The notes beneath the pieces are model-generated. The model saw only the letters and a list, made by a program, of their open reading frames with translations, was not told the origin of the DNA and made no database searches. The position numbers and the translations under genes are program-made. From Aurantimonas sp. Leaf443 (GTDB taxonomy: Bacteria > Pseudomonadota > Alphaproteobacteria > Rhizobiales > Rhizobiaceae), in assembly GCF_001425575.1 (NCBI RefSeq), contig NZ_LMRD01000006.1:445977-509976 (forward strand): DNA of 64,000 nt, written 5' to 3'. Shown here one piece after another: positions 8,017 to 17,751 of the stretch (positions are counted from its first letter, which is position 1; each line of letters opens with the position of its first letter).

Positions 8017-10680
8017 TCAACCCGCCTGGATGAAGCTTTCCAGCACGCGCTTCTGGCCGGCCTTGTCGAAATCGACGGTGAGCTTGTTGCCCTCGACCAC
8101 CGAGACGGTGCCGGGTCCGAACTTCTGGTGGAAGACCCGGTCGCCGACGGCAAAGAGGCTGTCCTGCGCGGTCACGGACTTGGCGACGAGTTCGCCCTCG
8201 ATCTCGCGCGGGCCGGAGCGCTTGGCGGAGGAGTAGAGGCCGGCGCCGCGCGAGGGCGGCTGATTGGAGCCGCGGCTTTGGGCGGCGGGCGTGAAGGCGG
8301 GGTTCGACGGGGACGGACCGCTTTCGGCGAAGCCGCCGAGACCGGCCTCGCGGGCATAGCGGTCGGCCTTGGCCTTCACGCCGTTCTCGCCATAGGCGAT
8401 CTCGCGGGTGCGCCCGCCCGACCAGCCGTCGCCGCCGACGCCGCCCGAGCGCGGGGCCGCCTCGCCGCGCGCGGCGGCCTGGGCGCGCTTCCAGCCGGGG
8501 GTGGAATAGGCGCCGGCGCCGAAGGCGGCCTGGCCGTCCCAGCGGCTGGCGCCGTAGCCGCCGAAGCCCGACGCGCCGTAGCCGCCATAGGAGCTCGTCG
8601 GCTCCTTCACGTCGACATGGGCCTCGGGCAGCTCGTCCAGGAAGCGCGAGGGGATGGTGGACTGCCACAATCCGTGGATGCGCCGGTTGGAGACGAACCA
8701 GAGCTTCACACGCTTCTTGCCGCGCGTGATCCCGACATAGGCGAGACGGCGCTCCTCCTCCAGTCCCGAACGGCCGCCCTCGTCGAGCGAGCGCTGGTGC
8801 GGGAAGAGGCCTTCCTCCCAACCCGGCAGGAACACGGTCTCGAATTCGAGGCCCTTGGCCGAATGCAGGGTCATGATGGAGACGGCGTCGAGATCGGCGT
8901 TCTGTTCGGCATCCATCACGAGCGCGATATGCTCGAGGAAGGAGGGCAGGCTCTCGTAGTCCTCCATGGAGCGGATGAGCTCCTTGAGATTGTCGAGCCG
9001 GCCCGGGGCTTCGGCCGAACGGTCGTTCTGCCACATCTCGGTGTAGCCGCTCTCTTCCAGGATCGTCTCGGCGAGCTCGGTATGGCTCGTCGCCTCGACC
9101 ATGCCGGCCCAGCGGCGGAAATTGGCGACGACGGTGCGCAGCGTCGCGCGGGGCTTGGGTTTCAGCTCTTCGGTCTCGACGAGTTCGCCGGCCGCCGCGA
9201 TCATCGGAATCTGGCGGTCGCGGGCATAGTCGTGGATCTGGCGGATCGTGGCGTCGCCGAGACCGCGTTTCGGAACGTTGACGATGCGCTCGAAGGCGAG
9301 GTCGTCGGCCGGCTGCACGGTGGCGCGGAAATAGGCCAGCGCGTCGCGGATCTCCTGGCGCTCGTAGAAGCGCGGGCCGCCGATGACGCGGTAGTTGAGG
9401 CCCATCGTGACGAAGCGGTCCTCGAACTCGCGCATCTGGAACGAGGCGCGCACGAGGATCGCCATGTCGTTGAGCCTGTGGGAATGCTTGCGCTGCAGGC
9501 GCTCGATCTCCTCGCCGACGGCGCGCGCCTCCTCCTCCGAATCCCAGGCGGCGTAGACCTCCACCTTCTCGTGCTCGGGATCGGCCTGATCGGTGAAGAG
9601 CGTCTTGCCGAGCCGGTCCTCGTTATGGGCGATGAGATGGGAGGCCGCGCCGAGAATATGGGCGGTGGAGCGGTAGTTGCGCTCCAGCCGGATCACGGTG
9701 GCGCCCGGAAAGTCCTTCTCGAAGCGCAGGATATTGTCGACCTCCGCGCCGCGCCAGCCGTAGATCGACTGGTCGTCGTCGCCGACGCAGCAGAGATTGA
9801 CGCGTGTCCCGCTCGCGCCGTCGCCGCCGTGCGGCTCGCTCCGCGGGGGCGCGGCATCGGCCGCGACGGCCGGTCGGCCTGCGGATCGCTGCGCCAGCAG
9901 ACGCAGCCACATATACTGGGCGACGTTCGTGTCCTGGTACTCGTCGACGAGGATGTAGCGGAAGCGGCGATGATATTCGGCGAGGACGTCCGGATGCGTG
10001 CGCAGGATCTCGATCGGATGCATGAGCAGATCGCCGAAGTCGCAGGCGTTCAGCGCCAGGAGCCGCTCCTGATAGGCGGCGTAGAGCTTGCGGCCGCGCC
10101 CGTCGCCGAAGGCGCGGGCATCGCCCTCGGGAATGGCCTTCGGCCCCAGCGCCTTGTTCTTCCAGCCGTCGATCATCTGGGCGAGCGCGCGCGCCGTCCA
10201 GCGCTTGTCGTCGAGGCCCTCGGCCTGGATGATCTGCTTGAGAAGGCGGACCTGGTCGTCCGTGTCGAGGATGGTGAAGGAGGATTTCAGGCCCGCGAGC
10301 TCGGCATGCCGGCGCAGCATCTTCACCCCGATCGAGTGGAACGTGCCGAGCCAGGGCATGCCCTCCACCTCGCCGCCGCACAGGAGGCCGATGCGCGTCT
10401 TCATCTCGCGCGCGGCCTTGTTGGTGAAGGTGACGGCGAGGATCTGCGAGGGAAAGGCGAGGCCCCGGCCGAGAATATGGGCGATGCGCGTCGTCAGCAC
10501 CCGCGTCTTGCCGGTGCCGGCGCCGGCAAGGACGAGGACCGGGCCTTCCGTCGTCTCCACCGCCGCGCGCTGCTCGGGATTGAGGCCGGCGAGAAGGTCG
10601 GGCGCGCGCGTGCCCCGGGCCGCCATGGCGCGGGCGGCGATGCCGGAGGGGCGGGGGGAGAGGTCGGAGGAGTCGCTCAT
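8017..10680 (-). CDS. uvrD: UvrD/PcrA-type ATP-dependent DNA helicase (887 aa)
   Basis: This superfamily 1A 3'-5' helicase acts in nucleotide excision and mismatch repair and clears replication conflicts. Motifs in order are: Q-motif LNPEQRAAV, Walker A AGAGTGKT (residues 52-59), TFTNKAA (Ia), LVDEYQDTN (II), CVGDDDQSIYGWRGA (III), YRS (IV), IMTLHSAKGLEFE (V) and VGITRGKKR (VI). The C-terminus (DRVFHQKFGPGTVSVVEGNKL...) is the PcrA/UvrD Tudor-like RNA polymerase-interaction domain after a glycine-rich linker. About 25 low-complexity residues are inserted just before motif III; similar linkers of varying length occur in alphaproteobacterial homologues. It is monocistronic. Confidence 0.93.
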   Translation of the reverse strand: MSDSSDLSPRPSGIAARAMAARGTRAPDLLAGLNPEQRAAVETTEGPVLVLAGAGTGKTRVLTTRIAHILGRGLAFPSQILAVTFTNKAAREMKTRIGLLCGGEVEGMPWLGTFHSIGVKMLRRHAELAGLKSSFTILDTDDQVRLLKQIIQAEGLDDKRWTARALAQMIDGWKNKALGPKAIPEGDARAFGDGRGRKLYAAYQERLLALNACDFGDLLMHPIEILRTHPDVLAEYHRRFRYILVDEYQDTNVAQYMWLRLLAQRSAGRPAVAADAAPPRSEPHGGDGASGTRVNLCCVGDDDQSIYGWRGAEVDNILRFEKDFPGATVIRLERNYRSTAHILGAASHLIAHNEDRLGKTLFTDQADPEHEKVEVYAAWDSEEEARAVGEEIERLQRKHSHRLNDMAILVRASFQMREFEDRFVTMGLNYRVIGGPRFYERQEIRDALAYFRATVQPADDLAFERIVNVPKRGLGDATIRQIHDYARDRQIPMIAAAGELVETEELKPKPRATLRTVVANFRRWAGMVEATSHTELAETILEESGYTEMWQNDRSAEAPGRLDNLKELIRSMEDYESLPSFLEHIALVMDAEQNADLDAVSIMTLHSAKGLEFETVFLPGWEEGLFPHQRSLDEGGRSGLEEERRLAYVGITRGKKRVKLWFVSNRRIHGLWQSTIPSRFLDELPEAHVDVKEPTSSYGGYGASGFGGYGASRWDGQAAFGAGAYSTPGWKRAQAAARGEAAPRSGGVGGDGWSGGRTREIAYGENGVKAKADRYAREAGLGGFAESGPSPSNPAFTPAAQSRGSNQPPSRGAGLYSSAKRSGPREIEGELVAKSVTAQDSLFAVGDRVFHQKFGPGTVSVVEGNKLTVDFDKAGQKRVLESFIQAG

Positions 10681-10764
10681 CGCACCCTATTTAGACCATC
10701 GCGCCCAGAACACTAGACGAACATCGCGGCGGGGCGCCGCAGTCGGGCACGCACGTGCGCCGCG

Positions 10765-11265
10765 TCAGGGCGCCCGCTTCGGCCGCATGGCGATGGCCCG
10801 CCCCGCATCCTCGGGGCGCGGCAGGTGGGCGTGTTCCGCCGCGACGGCGGCGAGGCGCCCGGCGATGTCGGGCGGGAAGGGCGCGACCTTCGGGCCGGAG
10901 AGATCGACGGAGAGGATGAGCCCTTCCAGCGTCGCCGCGCACCAGCCCTCGGCGTGGAAGAGGCGCTGGAAGACATGGATGCGCCGCTCGTCGAAGGCGA
11001 TGATCTGGGAGGCGACGCGCACGATGGAGCCCGGCTTCACCTCGCGTCTGTAGACGACATGCGATTCGGCGGCGAAGGTCGTGGCCGAGCTCTCGGCGGC
11101 GCGATGCGGGCCGATGCCGAAGCGCTCGAAGAGTTCGTCCACGCCCCGGTCGAAGAGGACGTGGTAATAGGCGAGGTTCAGGTGCCCGTTATGGTCGATC
11201 CATTGCGGCTCGATCTCCATCGGGGCGCTGACGAAACCCGAGGTCTCGATCGTGGGCTCGTCCAT
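10765..11265 (-). CDS. Thioesterase family protein, hot-dog fold (166 aa)
   Basis: This is a predicted acyl-CoA thioesterase of the 4HBT/hot-dog class, with the segment IEPQWIDHNGHLNLAYYHVLFDRGVDEL containing the Asp of the 4-hydroxybenzoyl-CoA thioesterase type active site, then a five-strand pattern (SHVVYRREVKPGSIVRVASQIIAFDERRIHVFQRLF). Three in-frame ATGs lie together at 11274, 11271 and 11265. The ribosome site GGCGAGG abuts the first and is 9 bases from the third, so 11265 is preferred. The substrate is unknown. It is divergent from the flavoprotein gene at 11352. Confidence 0.8.
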   Translation of the reverse strand: MDEPTIETSGFVSAPMEIEPQWIDHNGHLNLAYYHVLFDRGVDELFERFGIGPHRAAESSATTFAAESHVVYRREVKPGSIVRVASQIIAFDERRIHVFQRLFHAEGWCAATLEGLILSVDLSGPKVAPFPPDIAGRLAAVAAEHAHLPRPEDAGRAIAMRPKRAP

Positions 11266-11351
11266 CGGCATCATCCTCGCCTGTCGCGCCGGGATCGGAT
11301 ACGGGTTTTGAGAAGGGCGTCAACGCCCGATCGGCGGACGGGAGAACGACG

Positions 11352-12758
11352 ATGACGCTGGCCGACATCATGACGGAGCGCCGCGAGACGCGGGCGGGCA
11401 TTCCCGCCGCTCTCGAGGCGCTGGCGCCGCTCTTCGGCGAAAGGCTGGTGCGCGGCGAGGACGTGCGCCGCGCGCACGCCCATTCCACCACCTACATTCC
11501 CAACCAGATGCCGGATGCGGTCGTCTTCGTGCGCAGCGAGGCGGAGGTGCAGGCGGCGGTGCGGATCTGCGCCGAGCATCGCTGCCCGATCGTCGCATTC
11601 GGCACCGGCTCCTCGCTGGAGGGCCACGTCAACGCGCCGCTCGGCGGCATCTCGCTCGACCTGTCGCAGATGGACGCGATCCTGGCCGTCAACGCGCAGG
11701 ATCTCGACTGCCGCGTGCAGCCGGGCGTGACGCGCGAGGCGCTGAACGCCCATCTGCGCGACACCGGCCTGTTCTTCCCCATCGATCCCGGCGCCAACGC
11801 CTCGCTCGGCGGCATGGCGGCGACGCGCGCCTCGGGCACCAACGCGGTGCGCTACGGCACGATGCGCGAGAACGTCATCTCGCTCTGCGCGGTGATGGCC
11901 GACGGACGGCTGGTGCGCACGGCGCGGCGCGCGCGCAAGAGCGCGGCCGGCTACGACCTGACGCGGCTTCTCGTCGGCTCCGAAGGCACGCTCGGCATCA
12001 TCACGGAACTGACGCTGAAGCTCTACGGGATCCCCGAGGCCGTCGTCTCGGGCGTCTGCCCGTTCCCGGACGTGAAGAGCGCCTGCGACACGGTGATCGA
12101 GACGATCCAGACCGGCATTCCCGTCGCGCGCATCGAGCTTCTCGACACGCTCGCCGTGCAGGCCGCGCGCGCCCATTCGGGCCTCGACCTTCCGGTCTCG
12201 CCCTGCCTCTTCGTGGAGTTCCACGGCTCGCCCGCCTCGGTCGCCGAACAGGCGGCGGGCTTCGCCGAGATCGCGGCCGGCAATGGCGGCGGCGCTTTGG
12301 AAAGCGCCTCGCTCGCCGAGGAACGCGCGCGCCTGTGGAAGGCGCGGCACAATTTCTACTGGGCCGCGCTCGCCCTGCGGCCCGGCGCGGCGGGCATCGC
12401 CACCGACGTCTGCGTGCCCGTGTCGCGGCTGGCCGAATGCATCGAGGAGACGCGGCTCGACATCGAGGCGGCCGGCTTCGTCGCCCCGATCGTCGGCCAT
12501 GTCGGCGACGGCAACTTCCACGTGACGCTACTCATCGACACCGCCAACGCGGCCGAGATCGATGCGGCCGAGGCCTTCGGCGCGCGGCTGGCGGCCCGGG
12601 CGCTCGACATGGACGGCACCTGCACGGGCGAGCACGGGATCGGGCAGGGCAAGCGGGCGTATCTCACCGACGAGATGGGCGAGGGCGTCGCGGTGATGCG
12701 GGCGATCAAGCAGGCGCTCGACCCGCTCGCCATCCTCAATCCCGGCAAGATCTTCTGA
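11352..12758 (+). CDS. FAD-linked oxidase, D-lactate dehydrogenase (cytochrome)/GlcD type (468 aa)
   Basis: This flavoprotein of the VAO/PCMH fold oxidises D-2-hydroxy acids (D-lactate or glycolate) and passes electrons to cytochrome c or quinone. The N-terminal FAD-binding domain includes PDAVVFVRSEAEVQAAV, the pyrophosphate loop VAFGTGSSLEGHVNAP and DPGANASLGGMAATRASGTNAVRYGT. The C-terminal FAD-oxidase domain includes PIVGHVGDGNFHV (metal/substrate His), CTGEHGIGQGK and LDPLAILNPGKIF. It has no GlcE or GlcF neighbours, so a stand-alone D-lactate dehydrogenase is more likely than a glycolate oxidase subunit. ATG 11352 follows GGAGAACG. Confidence 0.87.
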   Translation: MTLADIMTERRETRAGIPAALEALAPLFGERLVRGEDVRRAHAHSTTYIPNQMPDAVVFVRSEAEVQAAVRICAEHRCPIVAFGTGSSLEGHVNAPLGGISLDLSQMDAILAVNAQDLDCRVQPGVTREALNAHLRDTGLFFPIDPGANASLGGMAATRASGTNAVRYGTMRENVISLCAVMADGRLVRTARRARKSAAGYDLTRLLVGSEGTLGIITELTLKLYGIPEAVVSGVCPFPDVKSACDTVIETIQTGIPVARIELLDTLAVQAARAHSGLDLPVSPCLFVEFHGSPASVAEQAAGFAEIAAGNGGGALESASLAEERARLWKARHNFYWAALALRPGAAGIATDVCVPVSRLAECIEETRLDIEAAGFVAPIVGHVGDGNFHVTLLIDTANAAEIDAAEAFGARLAARALDMDGTCTGEHGIGQGKRAYLTDEMGEGVAVMRAIKQALDPLAILNPGKIF

Positions 12759-12896
12759 TCGCCGGGGCCGGGCCGCGACGCATGCCGGGGCGAGGTTCGC
12801 GCCGCGTTCCGTGCTAGGCTGATCGACAGTGAGAACTGCGCGCAATCCGCGAAGGGGCCGCGCCGCAAGGGAGGATGCGAACTGGTCAGGGCCTTC

Positions 12897-15800
12897 GTGG
12901 GTCTCGGCGGGCTCATCGTGCTGGCGCTGCTGGCCGTGCTCGTCGCGCCGTTCTTCATCGACTGGACGGCCTACCGCGCCGATTTCGAGCGCGAGGCCTC
13001 GCGAATCCTCGGGCGCCCGGTCGTCGTGCGCGGCCCGGCCGAGGCCTCGATCTTGCCGTTCCCGTCCGTCACCTTCTCCGACGTCGCGGTGCTCGGCGAG
13101 GACGGCGCGCCGCTCCTGTCCGTCGACGGGTTCCGGATGGACGCGGAACTGGCGCCCTACCTCTCCGGCGAGATCCTGATCTACCGCATGGTGCTCGACG
13201 CGCCGGACCTGCGCGTGCCCATCGCGACGGGCGGCGCCATCGAATGGCCGGCGCGCGCGCCGCAGCTGCCCGCCGGTGCGAGGGTCGTTCTGGAGCGGGT
13301 GGAGGTGAAGGGCGGCACGGTGCGGCTGGAGAACGGGCCGGCCGGTCGCACCGAGACGCTGCGGGACGTCGAGGCCGTGTTCTCCGCCGAATCGCTCGCC
13401 GGCCCGATCGCCGGCAGCGGAACGCTCGACCGTAACGGCATGCCGGTGCGCTTCGCGATCAATGCGGGCACGGCCCAGCAAGACGGCCGCCTGCCGCTGA
13501 AACTGGTGGTGGAGAGCGAGGGGCTCGACGCCAGCCTGACCGCGGACGGCGCTGCGCGGATCGTCGACGGGCTGCCCCGGCTCGACGGGAGCCTGACGCT
13601 GCAACGGCCGATGCGCAAGCCGGCACCGAGCGGCCAGGCCGGCCGGCCGGCGGACATGGCATCGACCACGCCGCCGCTGCGCCTTGCCGCGGCGCTCGCG
13701 CTGACGCCGGTGGCGGCAGAGCTGCGCGACCTGCGCCTTGCCGCGGGCGCCGGCCCCCAGCCCTATATCCTCACCGGCGCGGGCGCGCTCGACTACGGCG
13801 CCGCGCCGCGCTTCTCGCTGACGCTCGAAGGCGAGCAGGTGGATGTCGACGCGATCGCGCAGCGGCAGGCCGAGGCGGCGGGGCAAGCGGGCGCCGCTGC
13901 GCCGAGCTTCGCTGGCCGCGTCGCGGCGCTGCGCGCGCTTCTCGCCGAGGTGCCGCGCCCCGCCCTATCCGGCACGGTGGCCCTCAGCCTTCCCGTCGTC
14001 ACCGCCGCGGGCACGGTGATCCGCGACGTCTCCTTCGAGGCCAGCCCGACCCAGACGGGCTGGACGGTGCGGGACGCGGTCGCCGAACTGCCCGGACGCA
14101 CGCGGATCGAGGCGACGGGCGAGGTGACGCTGGAGGGCGAGGGAGGCTTTGCGGGCGACCTCCTCGTCGCCTCGCGCCAGCCGTCCGGCTTCTCCGACTG
14201 GCTCTCCGGCGGCGTCGATCCCGCGCTGCGCGGGCTCGGCGGGGCCGGCCTCTCGGCCCGCGTGGCGCTTGGGACCGAGCGGCAGGCCTTCGAGGCCCTG
14301 GAAGTGACGATCGGCGCGGGCACGCTGAAGGGCCGGCTGGAGCGCAGCGGCGGCGCGCAGCCGGCGATCGACGCGGACCTCTCGGGCGGCGCGCTCGATC
14401 TCGACGCCTTCCTGGCGCTGTCGAAGTTCTTCACGGGCGAAGGCCGGGGCCTGGCCGAAGGCGGCACGGTCGCGCTGCGGCTGGCGGCGGGCCCGGTGAC
14501 CTATGGCGGCGGCACGGCGGCGCGGATCGACGCGGACCTCAAGGTCGACCCGCGGCGGATCGACGTGCGCCGCTTCGACGTGGCGGGGCTTGCGGGCGCG
14601 GATCTCAAGGCGGTCGGCCATCTCGACGAACTGTCGGGCGACGCCAGCGGCACGATGAAGGTCTCGCTGCAGGCCGAAGCGCCGCAGGCCCTGATCGCCT
14701 ATGCGAACGAGCGCCTGCCCGACCGGCCCATCCTCGCGGCGATGGCGCGCCGGGCGGACGTCCTCGGGCCCCTGACGCTGTCGGGCACGCTCGCCACGCA
14801 GGCCGGCGAGCCCGGACGCGCGCCCTCGCTCCTCGTGGACCTGACGGGCACGGCCGCCGGCACCAAGATCGATCTCTCCAGCGCGGTCGAGAACGGCTTC
14901 TCGGCCCTCGCGCGGAGCGGGCGGTTCGGGCTGGACGTGCGGCTCGAGAGCGACGCGCCGGCGGTGCTTCTCGGCCAGCTCGGCCTCGAGGCCCTGCCGC
15001 TCGATACGCTGCCGACGCCGCTGGAATTCGAGGCGACGCTCTCGGCCGCCGAGACCGGGCCCATCGTGACCGCCGCGAGCCTTCGCGCGCCGGGCAGCGA
15101 GCTCATCATGGACGGCATCCTGGAGGCGACGGCGGCCGGGCCGGCGGGCGGCGAGTTCCAGGCCATGCTGCAGAGCGAGGACGTGGCGCCCTTCCTCCTC
15201 TCCACGCTCGCCGATATCGGGCTCGGCCCGCTCGACGCGGTGCCGGCGGACCTTTCGGCCGCGCTTCGCTGGAGCGTCGCCGGCTGGACGCTCGACGGAG
15301 TGACGGGAACGCTCGGCGACACGCGGGTGAAGGCCAGCGCCACCCTGCCGCCGGCGGGCGCGCTGGAGGGTCGGGCCGAACTCAGCGACCTCTCTCTGCC
15401 CTGGCTCGCGCGGCTCTCCTTCGGCGAGGCGCCGGGCGAGGGGGCGGACGGCACGCTGTGGCCGAAGACCGCCTTTCCCGCCAACCGACTGCCGGACCGC
15501 CCGTTCGAGATCGACCTCTCGGCGCAGACGCTCGCTCTGCACGGCGGGTCGGCGCTGACGGATGTGCGCGCGACGCTGCGCGGCGGCGGCGGGCTCGTCG
15601 CCATCGAGGACGTCTCGGCCCGCTATCTCGGCGGCACGCTGGCCGGTTCGCTCGCCCTGCGCAATGCCGGCGGCATCGGCAGCGCGGCTCTGCGCGCGCG
15701 CTTCGATTCGCTCGCGCCCGGGGCGATCTGGCCGGCGCTCGACGCGTCGGGCGGCAAGGCGAGCCTCAGCGGCACGATCTCGCTCGACGGCTCGGCGCAG

Positions 15801-16760
15801 TCCTATGCCGGGCTCGTCTCCGGACTGACGGGGGCGGGCAGCGCGCGCCTCTCCGGCGCGCATGTGCCGGGCGTGGCACCGGACGCCTTCGCCCGGGCGC
15901 TGGTCGTGGCGGACCGGCCGGATTTCCGCCTGGACACGGATGCGGGCGCCGCCGCCATCGCCGCGCTCGCCGACGGGTCCGGCCTTGCCCTCGACGGCGA
16001 GAAATCGAGCGCCTTCACGGTGACGGGCGGGCGCATGAGCTTCGTGCCGGTGACGGAAGAGAACGGGCCGAGCCGCCTGACGCTCTCGGGCGACATCGAT
16101 CTTGCCGCGGCCACCGTCTCCGGCTCCGCCGCGCTCGCCTTCGATGCGGGGCCCGAGGCGATCGAAGGCACCGCGCCGGGCATCGACTACGCGGTCTCCG
16201 GGCCGCTGTCGGCCCCCGTTCTTTCGGCCGACCCGCAGCCGCTCGTCGCCTATCTCTCGGCGCGCGCGCTCGAACGCGAGGAGGCGCGGGTGGAGGCGCT
16301 GCAGGAAAGCCTGCAGGAAAAGCTGCGCCTTCGCCGCGAGAACCGCCTCTATCGCTGGCGCGTGGCCGAGACCGAGCGGGCAAGAGCGGCGCGCGTGGCC
16401 GCCGAGGAGGCGGAGCGGGCGCGGCTGGCGGCCGAGCAGGCGGCCGCCCGGAAGGCCGCGGCGGACGCCGCCGCGCGGCTCGAGGCCGAGCGGCAGGCTG
16501 CGGCGGAACGGGCGGCGCTCGCCGAACGCGAGGCGGCCGAACGGGCCCGCCAGGCGAGCGAACGGCGGCGGGCGGCGGAAGCGGCCGCCGCCGCCGAGCG
16601 CCTGCGCGCCACCGCGCCCCGCATTTCCGAGCCCTCGCCGCAAAGCCCGGCTTCGCCGGCCGGCCCGCTCGATTTCGAGCCGCCCGCGGGCACGCCCGGC
16701 AGCCAGCCCCCGGAGACCTTTCCGAGCCTGCCCGGCGTCGAGAACCCGCTCGAATTCTGA
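12897..16760 (+). CDS. AsmA family protein (1287 aa)
   Basis: This large envelope protein has an N-terminal membrane anchor (GLGGLIVLALLAVLVAPFFI) and a long periplasmic AsmA-type beta-rich region, starting with WTAYRADFEREASRILGRPVVVRG and ending with an AsmA C-terminal domain (about residues 1000-1110). The last 180 residues are a charged coiled coil (EAERARLAAEQAAARKAA...) and a Pro-rich tail. AsmA proteins are linked to outer-membrane lipid transport and biogenesis. The first standard in-frame start is GTG 12897, but the ribosome site GGGAGG (12869-12874) suits a start near 12882, where the codon is CTG (giving LVRAFVGLGG, as in relatives). The true start may therefore be non-canonical. 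The codon pattern supports one continuous gene. Confidence 0.85.
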   Translation: MGLGGLIVLALLAVLVAPFFIDWTAYRADFEREASRILGRPVVVRGPAEASILPFPSVTFSDVAVLGEDGAPLLSVDGFRMDAELAPYLSGEILIYRMVLDAPDLRVPIATGGAIEWPARAPQLPAGARVVLERVEVKGGTVRLENGPAGRTETLRDVEAVFSAESLAGPIAGSGTLDRNGMPVRFAINAGTAQQDGRLPLKLVVESEGLDASLTADGAARIVDGLPRLDGSLTLQRPMRKPAPSGQAGRPADMASTTPPLRLAAALALTPVAAELRDLRLAAGAGPQPYILTGAGALDYGAAPRFSLTLEGEQVDVDAIAQRQAEAAGQAGAAAPSFAGRVAALRALLAEVPRPALSGTVALSLPVVTAAGTVIRDVSFEASPTQTGWTVRDAVAELPGRTRIEATGEVTLEGEGGFAGDLLVASRQPSGFSDWLSGGVDPALRGLGGAGLSARVALGTERQAFEALEVTIGAGTLKGRLERSGGAQPAIDADLSGGALDLDAFLALSKFFTGEGRGLAEGGTVALRLAAGPVTYGGGTAARIDADLKVDPRRIDVRRFDVAGLAGADLKAVGHLDELSGDASGTMKVSLQAEAPQALIAYANERLPDRPILAAMARRADVLGPLTLSGTLATQAGEPGRAPSLLVDLTGTAAGTKIDLSSAVENGFSALARSGRFGLDVRLESDAPAVLLGQLGLEALPLDTLPTPLEFEATLSAAETGPIVTAASLRAPGSELIMDGILEATAAGPAGGEFQAMLQSEDVAPFLLSTLADIGLGPLDAVPADLSAALRWSVAGWTLDGVTGTLGDTRVKASATLPPAGALEGRAELSDLSLPWLARLSFGEAPGEGADGTLWPKTAFPANRLPDRPFEIDLSAQTLALHGGSALTDVRATLRGGGGLVAIEDVSARYLGGTLAGSLALRNAGGIGSAALRARFDSLAPGAIWPALDASGGKASLSGTISLDGSAQSYAGLVSGLTGAGSARLSGAHVPGVAPDAFARALVVADRPDFRLDTDAGAAAIAALADGSGLALDGEKSSAFTVTGGRMSFVPVTEENGPSRLTLSGDIDLAAATVSGSAALAFDAGPEAIEGTAPGIDYAVSGPLSAPVLSADPQPLVAYLSARALEREEARVEALQESLQEKLRLRRENRLYRWRVAETERARAARVAAEEAERARLAAEQAAARKAAADAAARLEAERQAAAERAALAEREAAERARQASERRRAAEAAAAAERLRATAPRISEPSPQSPASPAGPLDFEPPAGTPGSQPPETFPSLPGVENPLEF

Positions 16761-17022
16761 CGCCGCCGCCGTCCTGGCCGGGTGCCTCGGCACCCGCCCG
16801 CACGGGGGTTGGAAGGACGGGCGGCCTGCGCCATAGTCCCGGCCGAATTGGGCCGGGCAGGGTCCTGTGGCGCCGCCGCTGCCGGCTCAGGCGTCGGCAA
16901 GGCCGGACGGGCGGAGGATGCGCCCTATCTGCGCGGGCGATGTCCGTCGCCGGCCGGCGGACGAGGCATGTGCCGGGTGTCCTCGGGGCGGCCGCAGGAC
17001 GACGATGCGAAAGAGAGGTGCG

Positions 17023-17700
17023 ATGTTTCCGAACCGTCTGACCGAAGGCTACAAGTCGTTTCTCGACGGCAGCTTCACCGCGCAGCGCAAGCGCTACCAG
17101 ACCCTCGCGGAGAAGGGCCAGCGGCCGGAGATCATGATCGTCGGATGCGTCGATTCCCGCGTCTCGCCCGAGGCGATCTTCGACGCGGCGCCGGGCGAGC
17201 TTCTCGTGGTGCGCAACGTGGCCAATATCGTGCCGCGCTACGAGCCGGAGAACGAGTTCCAGCACGGCACCAGCGCGGCGCTGGAATTCGGCGTGCAGGC
17301 GTTGCGCGTCAAGCACATCGTCGTCCTCGGCCACGCGTCCTGCGGCGGCATCCGCGCCTTTGCCGACGACAACGAGCCCCTGTCGCCGGGCGACTTCATC
17401 GGACGCTGGATGTCGCAGATCGCGCCGGCGGCCGAAGTGCTGGGCCCGCGCGGCAAGGACCTGACGCGCGACTACCTGCAGGCGCTGGAATTTGCCTCCG
17501 TCGAACTCTCCCTGCGCAATCTCATGACCTTTCCCTGCGTGCGCATCCTCGTGGAGCGCGGCAAGCTGATGCTGCACGGGGCCTATTTCGGCGTCGCGAC
17601 CGGCGAACTGCTGGTGCGCGATCCCGAGACGGGCGCGTTTTCGGCGATCGCCGAAGGGGCGAATCCGCTGAAGATGATCCGCTGCGAGGAAAGCGACTGA
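17023..17700 (+). CDS. Beta-class carbonic anhydrase (225 aa)
   Basis: This cytoplasmic zinc enzyme interconverts CO2 and bicarbonate. The zinc ligands and catalytic dyad are present: C42-x-D44-x-R46 in GCVDSRVSP, and H104-x-x-C107 in LGHASCGG. The motifs RNVANIVPRYEP and HGTSAALEFGV are typical of plant-type beta enzymes. ATG 17023 follows GAGAGG by 6 bases; an earlier in-frame ATG at 17005 and the extension to 16867 are unlikely. The 262 bases before it hold only a short hairpin (16780-16795). Confidence 0.92.
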   Translation: MFPNRLTEGYKSFLDGSFTAQRKRYQTLAEKGQRPEIMIVGCVDSRVSPEAIFDAAPGELLVVRNVANIVPRYEPENEFQHGTSAALEFGVQALRVKHIVVLGHASCGGIRAFADDNEPLSPGDFIGRWMSQIAPAAEVLGPRGKDLTRDYLQALEFASVELSLRNLMTFPCVRILVERGKLMLHGAYFGVATGELLVRDPETGAFSAIAEGANPLKMIRCEESD

Positions 17701-17751
17701 CGAGGCGGGCACGGCCGGACGGGACCCCGCGCCGGCCGTGCCCGGCGCCTC

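Noticed and set aside
9790-9885. About 25 extra residues before motif III of the UvrD-type helicase, considered as an insertion
   Set aside because: The stretch is in frame, low complexity and at a position where alphaproteobacterial homologues vary; no repeat ends or mobile-element signs are seen.
7855-10716. Plus-strand ORF of 953 codons opposite uvrD
   Set aside because: The minus strand has every SF1 helicase motif; the plus frame is Ala/Gly/Asp-rich with no motif, a typical shadow.
16867-17022. N-terminal extension of the carbonic anhydrase to 16867
   Set aside because: The added residues are Arg/Pro-rich and not homologous, and a good ribosome site precedes ATG 17023.
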